27,405 bases of DNA from Lentisphaerota bacterium (lineage in GTDB: Bacteria > Verrucomicrobiota > Kiritimatiellia > RFP12 > UBA3636), in contig JALHHX010000010.1 in the NCBI GenBank assembly GCA_022837245.1, forward strand, positions 1 through 27,405, given 5' to 3'. Shown piece by piece: positions 7,420 to 13,699 of the stretch. The notes below the pieces were generated by a model. That model was given only the letters and a program-made list of their open reading frames with translations, ran no database searches and was not told where the DNA came from. The number at the start of each line of letters is the position of its first letter. Within the stretch, counting starts at the first letter, position 1. The position numbers and the translations under genes are program-made.

Positions 7420-8333
7420 CACCATTTGTGCCATACAAAAACCGTGAAGTTCTGGAAAGGGTCAGGAAGATGAGCGGGAAAGACCTTGAGAAGCACCCCA
7501 ATCCCAACTTCCGCATCAAAGTCGTATTCAACCCCGGCGGGATCTGGATTGCGGACATGTTCGCGCGCATCAAACAAAGCGATGAACGCGACGAAAAGCT
7601 CGTCATGATCGTACCAAACCCGGCCCCTGCCGTATATCAGACGGTCGGGTCCCTCATCAACATGCACAAGGTGAACTGCCGCAACGTCCACATTTTCACA
7701 ATGGATGAGTGGGCAGATCAGGACGGCAACATCGCAACGCCAGAATATGAGCGCGGGTTCTCATACTCGGCGATCAAATACCTCTGGGGCAGCATCGATG
7801 AATCGCTCCGCATGCCGCTAGAGCAGGTACACTACCCGACGACTGCCAACATCAAGTCATACTCCGGCATGATAACCGATTGCGGCAACGGCGGCGCGGA
7901 CATTGTATACAGCGGCCCCGGCTGGGCTGGGCACATTGCTTTCGTTGACCCCCTGACGCCGGAGTTCGGCACGGACGACATTGACGAGTTCCTTGAGATG
8001 GGCGCGCGCGTCGTAACGCTCAACCCGATGACAATCATGCAGAATTCTCTGCACGGCTGCTTCGGCTGCAGCGGCGACATAGCAAATGTCCCTCCAAAGG
8101 CCGCGTCCATCGGTCCCGCAGACGTCAAGCGCGCACGCCACAGGATTGAGATGCATGACCTTGCCACGATGGGCTCTTTCTCCTCTTGGCAGCGCATGAT
8201 ATCGCGCCTCGTCCTGCACGGTGAAGTCACCCCGCTAGTGCCATCGTCGATCCTGCAGCTCATGGATGTGGATGTATTCGTCAGCGAGACGATCGCCAAG
8301 CCCATCGAGTTCATGGAAACAGTGGGATACTGA
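7401..8333 (+). CDS. NagB-like glucosamine-6-phosphate deaminase/isomerase family protein
   Basis: A 310-residue member of the glucosamine-6-phosphate isomerase/deaminase family, longer than E. coli NagB (266). IFTMDEW contains D102, aligned with the NagB proton-transfer base D72. GPGWAGHIAFVDP aligns with the active-site loop GxGxDGHIAFNEP. H178 (H143 in E. coli) is kept, but A176 replaces D141 and D183 replaces E148. These changes are at residues involved in ring opening, so the reaction may be altered or act on another amino sugar phosphate. The start is clear: AAAGGAG lies 8 bases upstream, inside the preceding gene. The stop overlaps the nagA start (TGATG). Family membership is solid and the exact reaction is not. 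Confidence 0.82.
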   Translation: MFKFDIAPFVPYKNREVLERVRKMSGKDLEKHPNPNFRIKVVFNPGGIWIADMFARIKQSDERDEKLVMIVPNPAPAVYQTVGSLINMHKVNCRNVHIFTMDEWADQDGNIATPEYERGFSYSAIKYLWGSIDESLRMPLEQVHYPTTANIKSYSGMITDCGNGGADIVYSGPGWAGHIAFVDPLTPEFGTDDIDEFLEMGARVVTLNPMTIMQNSLHGCFGCSGDIANVPPKAASIGPADVKRARHRIEMHDLATMGSFSSWQRMISRLVLHGEVTPLVPSSILQLMDVDVFVSETIAKPIEFMETVGY

Positions 8334-9418
8334 TGAAGAGACGGGCGATAACAGGTAAACTCGTGCTGCCGGACCACGTGCTGTCCGGCGGCGCGGTAGT
8401 GTTCACCGATGGTATTATCGAATATGCGGGGCCTGCGGACGACGTCGAACTGCCTGCGAATCGCGTCGACGCCGGCGAACGCCTCATCGCCCCTGGCTTC
8501 GTGGACATACACTGCCACGGCGGCGGAGGCGTGATGGGGCATGAGGATCCCGGCGCCGTGGCGGAGTTCCACCGCCGGCACGGAACCACGTCTTTGCTCT
8601 GCACATTCTACCGCAACCTTTCGCACGACGCGATCGCCGAAGGGTTGCGCAAGGTCGCCGAATGCAAGGCCCCGAACCTCGCAGGCGTGCACATGGAAGG
8701 GCCGTACCTTAATCCCGAATATGGCAGCAAGATGGTGCCAGGCGAAACGGTCGACGAGCATTTCTACAAGCCGATTCTCGAAACCGGCCTCGTCAGGCAA
8801 TGGACGTACGCCCCGGAAATGCCAGGGACATCGAAATTCGCGCGCGACGTCGCAAAAGCCGGCACGGTTCCGGCAATAGGGCACAGCGCCGCGTCGCCCG
8901 CAAAGGTTGCCGAGGCGGTCTGCGACGGCACCCGCATCGTCACGCACCTTATGAACGCCACTGGCTGCAGCGTCACGCCCACGCGCTACGCTGGCACGCT
9001 CGAAGTGTCGTTCGACATCGCCGCGATGGTCTTCGACGAGCTGTATTTCGAGCTGATCCTCGACAAGGCGGGAATACACGTCCGCCACGAGATGGTTGAT
9101 TTCATAATCAAAGCAGTGGGGCTCGACCGGCTGGTTGGAGTCACCGACCACATGCCGCTCTCGGGAGGAGGGGCTGGCGACGATTCAGACGTCACCATCG
9201 AGAACGGGGAGCTATGCGGGAGCAGGCTCACCATGGACAGCGTCGCGCGCAATTTCAGAGCGTTGGGGCTGGACACTGCGGAGGTATTCCGCGTAGTGTC
9301 GCTCAACCCGGCGCGCGCGATAAATATCGACGATTCCGTCGGCAGCCTCGAGCGCGGCAAGCGCGCCAACATACTGCTGGTGGATGAATTATTTAAAGAA
9401 GTGGAGATTGTTGAATAA
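8333..9418 (+). CDS. nagA: N-acetylglucosamine-6-phosphate deacetylase
   Basis: A 361-residue amidohydrolase that removes acetate from N-acetylglucosamine-6-phosphate (or a close analogue) to give the amino sugar phosphate. Metal-site residues are visible: H60 and H62 in DIHCHGG, E122 in HMEGPYLNP, H184 in IGHSAAS and H205 in THLMNAT, with catalytic D272 in VTDHMP. The intact HxH resembles the two-metal Bacillus type rather than E. coli NagA, which lacks it. The C-terminal LNPARA and ANILLVDE stretches are typical of the family. The start overlaps the preceding stop as TGATG, so it is coupled to the NagB-like gene, the common nagA-nagB pairing. The stop is one base before the next start. It may act on a substrate other than GlcNAc-6-P, given the divergent partner enzyme. 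Confidence 0.93.
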   Translation: MKRRAITGKLVLPDHVLSGGAVVFTDGIIEYAGPADDVELPANRVDAGERLIAPGFVDIHCHGGGGVMGHEDPGAVAEFHRRHGTTSLLCTFYRNLSHDAIAEGLRKVAECKAPNLAGVHMEGPYLNPEYGSKMVPGETVDEHFYKPILETGLVRQWTYAPEMPGTSKFARDVAKAGTVPAIGHSAASPAKVAEAVCDGTRIVTHLMNATGCSVTPTRYAGTLEVSFDIAAMVFDELYFELILDKAGIHVRHEMVDFIIKAVGLDRLVGVTDHMPLSGGGAGDDSDVTIENGELCGSRLTMDSVARNFRALGLDTAEVFRVVSLNPARAINIDDSVGSLERGKRANILLVDELFKEVEIVE

Positions 9419-9419
9419 A

Positions 9420-10022
9420 ATGAAGGAAGAAAGTCTTCAACAGGGGCTCGATTCCCTGAAAATCGAATGCGACGCCATACGAATCATGCTGGAAAAGCTG
9501 GACCGCGACGCTTTCGGCAAGGCGGTGGACGTGCTGGCGCGCGTTCCGCGCATCATGACCTGCGCGAGCGGTTCATCCGGCATAGCGGCCAAGAAATTCG
9601 CGCACTCGCTTTGCTGCATCGAACGCGGTGCCATGTTCATGCCCCCATGCGAGGCGGTGCACGGCGGCCTCGGCGGCCTCAAGAAAGAGGATGCGATGGT
9701 CATGGTCTCGCGCGGCGGGAAGACCGTCGAGCTGCTGCCCGTCATTGACGTGTGCAGGGAAAAGGGCGCCACGCTAATCGCGGTCACGGAAAACCTCGAG
9801 TCGCCGCTCGCCAAGGCGGCCGATATAGTGCTGCGACTCCACATTGAGCGCGAGAGCGATAAATACAATTTCATGGCCACCTCGAGCTTCATCGCCACTG
9901 TGGCGCTTTTCGACGCGCTGCTCGCCGCTCTAATAGAGGAGACTGGCTACACGCGCGAGATGTTTGGCCTGATACACCCGGGCGGCGCCGTCGGTGAAAT
10001 GCTCAAAAAGGAAAGTAAGTAG
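9420..10022 (+). CDS. SIS-domain phosphosugar isomerase (KdsD/GutQ-like, no CBS domains)
   Basis: A 200-residue protein with one SIS domain. CASGSSGIAAKKFAHSL and MVSRGGKTVELLPVI are the two sugar phosphate-binding stretches. EAVHGGLGGL and LIHPGGAVGEML resemble arabinose-5-phosphate isomerases (KdsD/GutQ), but the CBS pair of those enzymes is absent. It probably interconverts an aldose and ketose phosphate. I start at the ATG at 9420, one base after the nagA stop, with GGAG at 9403-9406 upstream; the same frame is open back to 9384, inside nagA. It ends directly against the next gene. The substrate is unknown; in this operon it would act next to the deaminase step. Confidence 0.85.
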   Translation: MKEESLQQGLDSLKIECDAIRIMLEKLDRDAFGKAVDVLARVPRIMTCASGSSGIAAKKFAHSLCCIERGAMFMPPCEAVHGGLGGLKKEDAMVMVSRGGKTVELLPVIDVCREKGATLIAVTENLESPLAKAADIVLRLHIERESDKYNFMATSSFIATVALFDALLAALIEETGYTREMFGLIHPGGAVGEMLKKESK

Positions 10023-10736
10023 ATGTACACCAACTGCAAAATAAAAGCTCCGTTTTTCGAGTTCGGCCCAAAAGCATATATCTATGGCAAAAGGCTGTTG
10101 GCACTCGTCGATGCCATCGACCGCGCTGCGGAGAAGTACGACATTGACGTCATCGTCGATCCTCTGACGTCGGACATAAACCTGCTCGCCTCCAAAGTCA
10201 AGCGTGTTCAGATCTATGCGCAGCACATGGACTACATCCCGCCCGGAAGAGGCATGGGCGCGGTCCTGCCGGAGGCCATCAAGGAGGCTGGAGCCGTTGG
10301 CGTCCTACTAAACCATGCGGAGCGGAAGCTCACTCTTGAGGAAATAGAAAAGACAATCCGCCGCGCGGACGAGGTCGGGCTTGCCACGATCGTGTGCGCC
10401 GACACCATGGAGGAGATGAAAGCCATTGCACAGCTCGGACCGAACCAGATTGTGGCCGAGCCAACCGAGCTTATCGGCACGGGCAAACCCAGCTCCATGG
10501 ACTACGTGCTCGAATCAATCGCCGTCGTCAAGGCCATCAATCCGGACATACTTGTCCTGCAGGGAGCGGGCATAAGCAACGGGACTGACGTGTACAACGT
10601 CATACGCGCAGGCGCCGAGGCGACGGGGTCGTCGAGCGGCATTGTCAAAGCTCCAAGCCCGGAGGCAATGGCTGAGGAGATGATCGCCGCCGTCCGCCGC
10701 GCATGGGACGAACGCGCCGCCGAAGCCCGCGCCTGA
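10023..10736 (+). CDS. Triose-phosphate isomerase-family protein, archaeal-like short form
   Basis: A 237-residue TIM-barrel isomerase. PFFEFGPKAYIYG carries K17 as the likely catalytic lysine, LLNHAERKLT carries H98 (the usual motif is GHSERR), and VAEPTELIGTG carries catalytic E146. GAGISNGTDV forms the phosphate-binding loop. The order and the ELIGTG and GAGIS motifs resemble the short archaeal form more than the 250-residue bacterial form. Bacterial relatives of this type are often dedicated isomerases for four-carbon or other sugar phosphates rather than the glycolytic enzyme, so D-glyceraldehyde-3-phosphate may not be the substrate. It begins one base after the SIS-gene stop codon, with AAGGAAAG upstream. 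An 80-base gap separates it from yjbQ. Confidence 0.82.
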   Translation: MYTNCKIKAPFFEFGPKAYIYGKRLLALVDAIDRAAEKYDIDVIVDPLTSDINLLASKVKRVQIYAQHMDYIPPGRGMGAVLPEAIKEAGAVGVLLNHAERKLTLEEIEKTIRRADEVGLATIVCADTMEEMKAIAQLGPNQIVAEPTELIGTGKPSSMDYVLESIAVVKAINPDILVLQGAGISNGTDVYNVIRAGAEATGSSSGIVKAPSPEAMAEEMIAAVRRAWDERAAEARA

Positions 10737-10816
10737 AGCAACTGCCTTGGGCTTGCGAACCGCACATATTTTCAGAACCAACAAACAATCAAACAACAAA
10801 ACAAAAGGATAATAAC
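10737..10816 (+). promoter_or_regulatory. A/C-rich leader between the TIM-like gene and yjbQ
   Basis: The largest gap inside the nine-gene operon. Its last 40 bases are almost free of G and built from AAC/CAA runs, ending in AAAAGGAT before the yjbQ ATG at 10817. It resembles the leader before hcp (same A/C bias, AAAAGGA ribosome site). No hairpin with a T-run is seen, so read-through is expected; a weak internal promoter cannot be excluded. Confidence 0.3.
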
Positions 10817-11317
10817 ATGCCAGTCTTTCACGGAGAAATCAAACTTCAGTCACACGACCACCTTCCCTGCTTCCACAACGTAACGAATCAGGTCAAAGAC
10901 ATAGTGGCCAAATCAGGCATCAAAAACGGAATATGCGTCGTCTATTCGCACCACACGACGTGTTCAGTCATGACGCAGGAGTGCTCCCACGACCTCAACT
11001 ACTACGGGCGGGAGTACATGCAGGTCGACCTCATCAACATCATGGAGAAGCTCATCCCCACATGCCGCAGCGAAGGCCAGTACATGCACCCGGGGCCCAA
11101 GCACATCGAGTTCGCCCTCTCCTGCCCCGGCGAAGTGGCGGCGGGCAGCCTCAACACCGACGCGCATCTGCGCTCGTGCTTCTTTGGCCGCAGCGAAACG
11201 ATCGTCCTCAAAGACGGCGCGCTCTCGCTGGGCGACTTCGGCTTCATCTACTTCATCGACTGGGATCAGGTCCGCGAACGCGAGCGCGTCTGCGAGGTCC
11301 AGATAATCGGCGAATAA
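10817..11317 (+). CDS. YjbQ / UPF0047 family protein
   Basis: A 166-residue UPF0047 (YjbQ) protein, longer than the usual 130-140. Family marks are SHHTTCSV with H45 and H46, E55 shortly after, NTDAHLRSCFFGRSE, and the closing pattern LGDFGFIYFIDWDQVRER. Databases often call the family a secondary thiamine-phosphate synthase because it complements a thiE mutant weakly; its physiological role is not settled. The start at 10817 has AAAAGGA 8-14 bases upstream; the frame is open to 10703, but that part overlaps the TIM-like gene. In this operon of sugar phosphate enzymes, a role in sugar or aldehyde chemistry is more likely than thiamine synthesis, and no thiamine gene is nearby. Confidence 0.85.
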   Translation: MPVFHGEIKLQSHDHLPCFHNVTNQVKDIVAKSGIKNGICVVYSHHTTCSVMTQECSHDLNYYGREYMQVDLINIMEKLIPTCRSEGQYMHPGPKHIEFALSCPGEVAAGSLNTDAHLRSCFFGRSETIVLKDGALSLGDFGFIYFIDWDQVRERERVCEVQIIGE

Positions 11318-11336
11318 AAAAGCGAATACCGGACAA

Positions 11337-12710
11337 ATGAAAATAGTTATAGTCGGTGGCGGTTCCTACTGCTGGACGCCGAGGATTTTCCGCGACATCG
11401 TGCAGACGCCGTTTCTTGAAGGGGCGGAAATTGTTCTGCAGGACATAAACGCGAATCACCTCAAGGATCTCCACGCCTGCTGCGCGTCCATCTTGGATCA
11501 GCTCGAAAAGGATAAAGTCTTCAAGCTGAGCGCCGAGATGGATCACGCGAGGGCTCTGCGGCGTGCGGACGCCGTAGTACTCACGATCACGACGGGCGCC
11601 TACGAGTCCATGGAGGGCGACCTGCGCATCCCGTATAAATACGGAATATACCAGCCAGTCGGTGACACCGTAGGACCGGGCGGCATCTGCCGTTCGCTTC
11701 GCAACATCCCCGTCGTGGTGGATATAGCACGGATCATGGAGCGCGTCTGCCCAAACGCCTGGCTTGTGAACCTGACGAACCCTATGTCAACGCTTGTGCG
11801 CGCCGTCTGGCGCGAGACGAACATTCGCTGCGTCGGACTCTGCCACGAACTATACGAGACGCTGCACGTCGTCGAAAAGCTGCTCGATGCCAAGGACTGG
11901 CGCAAGGAATTCGTGTTCTCCGCCGTCGGCGTAAACCACCTCCCGTGGATAACCGAGCTTGAGTACAACGGCAAGGACGCCTTCCCGGAAATTCGCCGGC
12001 GCATTGCGAAAGGCGCTTGGGACAACCAATCGCCTGAAGGCGCTTCAGACATAGTGCCTACAGGCGCGTCAACGCACCGCGTCAAGCGCGCCCTCTTCGA
12101 GGCGTACGGGGTGCTCCCCGCGGCTACCGACCGCCACGTGTGCGAGTTCTTCCCGTTCTTCTGCACCGACGAGATGGATCGCGGTGCCGCGATGGGCGTC
12201 GAGTTGACCACCATCGAGGAACGCCGCAAGGTGTTCACGCCGGGATGGAAAAAAGACGTTCGCAACATCACCAAGGGCACCAAACGCATCGAACCGGAAG
12301 TTTCCGAAGAGGCGGCATCGAAAGTAATCGCGGCGCTGCTCGGCGGGGGCGACTGGAAGGACGTCGTCAACATCCCCAACGAAGGCCAGGTGCCCGAGTT
12401 GCCGCTCGGCGCGATCGTCGAGACGATGGGGCTTGTGCAGCGCGACCGCATCAGCGGCCTCCCCGTGGGCGACGTTCCCATCGGAGTGCTCACGCAACTT
12501 GAGCGGCACATCGCCAACCAGGAGTTGACAGTCGAGGCCGCCCTCACCGGCGACCGCTCGCTCGCCCTCCAGGCAATGCTCGGCGATCCGCTCTGCGGCT
12601 CAATCCGGCGCTTTGGCGACATGGCCGAAATGCTCGACGCCATGCTCAAGGCCAACCGCAAATGGCTCCCGCTCTTTTTCAAGGACAACACAAAGAAGAA
12701 ATTGAAATGA
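11337..12710 (+). CDS. GH4-family NAD+/Mn2+-dependent glycosidase
   Basis: A 457-residue GH4 enzyme. These cytoplasmic glycosidases use NAD+ and a divalent metal and cleave alpha- or beta-glycosides, phosphorylated or not, by an oxidation-elimination mechanism. The N-terminal Rossmann motif is VGGGSYCWTP (residues 6-15). GDTVGPGGICR at 109-119 and LTNPM at 146-150 are family motifs. C169 and H170 (GLCHE) and N200-H201 (GVNHLPW) form the metal site. The CHE form resembles alpha-galacturonidase/alpha-glucosidase-type members more than 6-phospho-beta-glucosidases, so a uronide or other modified sugar is possible. The ribosome site before 11337 is poor (CGGACAA), 19 bases after the yjbQ stop. The stop overlaps the next start as ATGA. 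This is probably the first intracellular cleavage step of the pathway. Confidence 0.9.
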   Translation: MKIVIVGGGSYCWTPRIFRDIVQTPFLEGAEIVLQDINANHLKDLHACCASILDQLEKDKVFKLSAEMDHARALRRADAVVLTITTGAYESMEGDLRIPYKYGIYQPVGDTVGPGGICRSLRNIPVVVDIARIMERVCPNAWLVNLTNPMSTLVRAVWRETNIRCVGLCHELYETLHVVEKLLDAKDWRKEFVFSAVGVNHLPWITELEYNGKDAFPEIRRRIAKGAWDNQSPEGASDIVPTGASTHRVKRALFEAYGVLPAATDRHVCEFFPFFCTDEMDRGAAMGVELTTIEERRKVFTPGWKKDVRNITKGTKRIEPEVSEEAASKVIAALLGGGDWKDVVNIPNEGQVPELPLGAIVETMGLVQRDRISGLPVGDVPIGVLTQLERHIANQELTVEAALTGDRSLALQAMLGDPLCGSIRRFGDMAEMLDAMLKANRKWLPLFFKDNTKKKLK

Positions 12711-13477
12711 AAAAAAATCTCGTTGCCGTATGCGCGCATGCCGACGACGCCGAACTCAATGCGGGCGGCACAATGGCCAAATGGGCTGCTGAAGGCGGAT
12801 CTGTTCGCATCATAATGGCCACAAACAACTGCTCCGGCTACCTCATCCCCGAATCGGGCGACGAAAGCGCGAAAGTGCGCCTGCCCCCTGCGGAGACGGC
12901 GGAAGTGCGCAGACGCGAACAAACCGCCGCAGCAACGATGATCGGCGCGGACGTCGTCGAACTCGGCTACTGGCAGCGCCACTACTGGTACGACGGCAGA
13001 GTCATGGACGTCGGCTACGAAGCCATGCCGGGCTACCCCGGAGGATTGCCTCGCGAACTATGCATCCTGATAGCCGCGAACGAGCAAAAGGACATAAAGA
13101 GGCTAGCCGACATCCTTGTTGAAAGCAAGCCTTCAGCGGTGCTGACGCAGGCTCCGTTCGATATCGATCCGGAACACCACGCCGTGTGCACTCTTGTCTG
13201 GCAGGCAATGGCAGACGAACGCCTCAAGGGCGTGCCTCTGCGGTTCTGGTCGCCAAGCAGCGGATCAGCCGGCGGCTTCTTCGATCCAAACTACGACCAC
13301 GTCGAGGACATAAGCCATTACTTCGACACCAAAGTCGAGCTCTGCGGATGCCATGCCAGCCAGATGACCGCCAAACGGCGCGAAATCGTGCGCAAACGCG
13401 CTGCCTACTGGGGTGCTAAAATCGGTTGCAAATACGCTGAACCATTCCGTTCAGCGCACTGGGGCGAAATATACTGA
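12707..13477 (+). CDS. PIG-L/LmbE-family sugar N-deacetylase
   Basis: A 256-residue zinc deacetylase of the PIG-L/LmbE superfamily, which removes acetyl from GlcNAc-containing molecules such as GlcNAc-inositol or diacetylchitobiose. CAHADDAELNAGG near the N-terminus holds the metal-binding H11 and the D13/D14 pair (the usual motif is AHPDD; proline is alanine here). DPEHHAV supplies the second histidine site. No signal peptide is seen, so it acts in the cytosol. The ATG at 12707 overlaps the GH4 stop (ATGA), so the two are translationally coupled; the open frame back to 12662 lies inside the GH4 gene. It closes the operon. With NagA upstream this operon has two deacetylases, suggesting a substrate with two N-acetyl groups or deacetylation at two stages; this is inference. 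Confidence 0.88.
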   Translation: MKKNLVAVCAHADDAELNAGGTMAKWAAEGGSVRIIMATNNCSGYLIPESGDESAKVRLPPAETAEVRRREQTAAATMIGADVVELGYWQRHYWYDGRVMDVGYEAMPGYPGGLPRELCILIAANEQKDIKRLADILVESKPSAVLTQAPFDIDPEHHAVCTLVWQAMADERLKGVPLRFWSPSSGSAGGFFDPNYDHVEDISHYFDTKVELCGCHASQMTAKRREIVRKRAAYWGAKIGCKYAEPFRSAHWGEIY

Positions 13478-13491
13478 GCCGTAGCACAAGC

Positions 13492-13636
13492 TTGGAGGGC
13501 GACGCGCCGCGGAGCCGTCCCGTGGCAGGGTCCCCACCCCGCCACCCGGGATTAATGTAATCTCGCGTGGGGAACAACAGATTACATTATTCAGCCGAAC
13601 ACGGGGTTGCGGCGGCAGAGGCCTGCCGCCCTCCAA
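13492..13636. repeat. Intergenic element bounded by inverted TTGGAGGGCG boxes (REP/MITE-like)
   Basis: TTGGAGGGCG at 13492-13501 and its exact reverse complement at 13627-13636 bracket 145 bases with strong secondary structure. Inside are a hairpin GTGGCAGGG / CCCCGCCAC (about 13522-13546, one mismatch), an 11-base perfect inverted repeat (13553-13589) and an 8-base stem GGCGGCAG / CTGCCGCC at 13611-13630. No coding frame of interest is present. It lies between the convergent PIG-L and pnp genes. It could be a non-autonomous mobile element or repeat-family member, or a structured terminator region for both flanking operons, though no T-run follows the stems. Copy number in the genome would decide. 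Confidence 0.5.
13553..13589. repeat. Perfect 11-base inverted repeat with 15-base spacer
   Basis: TAATGTAATCT at 13553-13563 pairs exactly with AGATTACATTA at 13579-13589. It is A/T-rich in an otherwise very GC-rich element, so it stands out. It could be a protein-binding palindrome or the core hairpin of the surrounding repeat; no T-run follows, so it is not a typical terminator. Confidence 0.7.
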
Positions 13637-13655
13637 TGCCAAGCAGCCAAAGGCG

Positions 13656-13675
13656 CTGGAGGGCGAAGCCCCGCG
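13656..13675 (+). repeat. Degenerate direct copy of the TGGAGGGCGA box
   Basis: The 19 bases TGGAGGGCGAAGCCCCGCG starting near 13657 match 17 of 19 positions of the sequence starting at 13493, in the same orientation. This is a third copy of the box about 20 bases beyond the bracketed element, supporting a repeat family rather than chance. It lies just before the end of pnp. Confidence 0.5.
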
Positions 13676-13699
13676 CTCAAGGTGGCTTTGAGGCCTGGC

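Noticed and set aside
7832..9151. Long antisense open frame (439 codons) over the NagB-like and nagA genes
   Set aside because: It mirrors two well-supported genes, has no recognisable domain, and long antisense frames are common in GC-rich coding sequence.
11600..12982. Antisense open frame of 460 codons over GH4 and PIG-L genes
   Set aside because: Same reason; its translation is low complexity and serine-rich, a shadow of the + strand genes.
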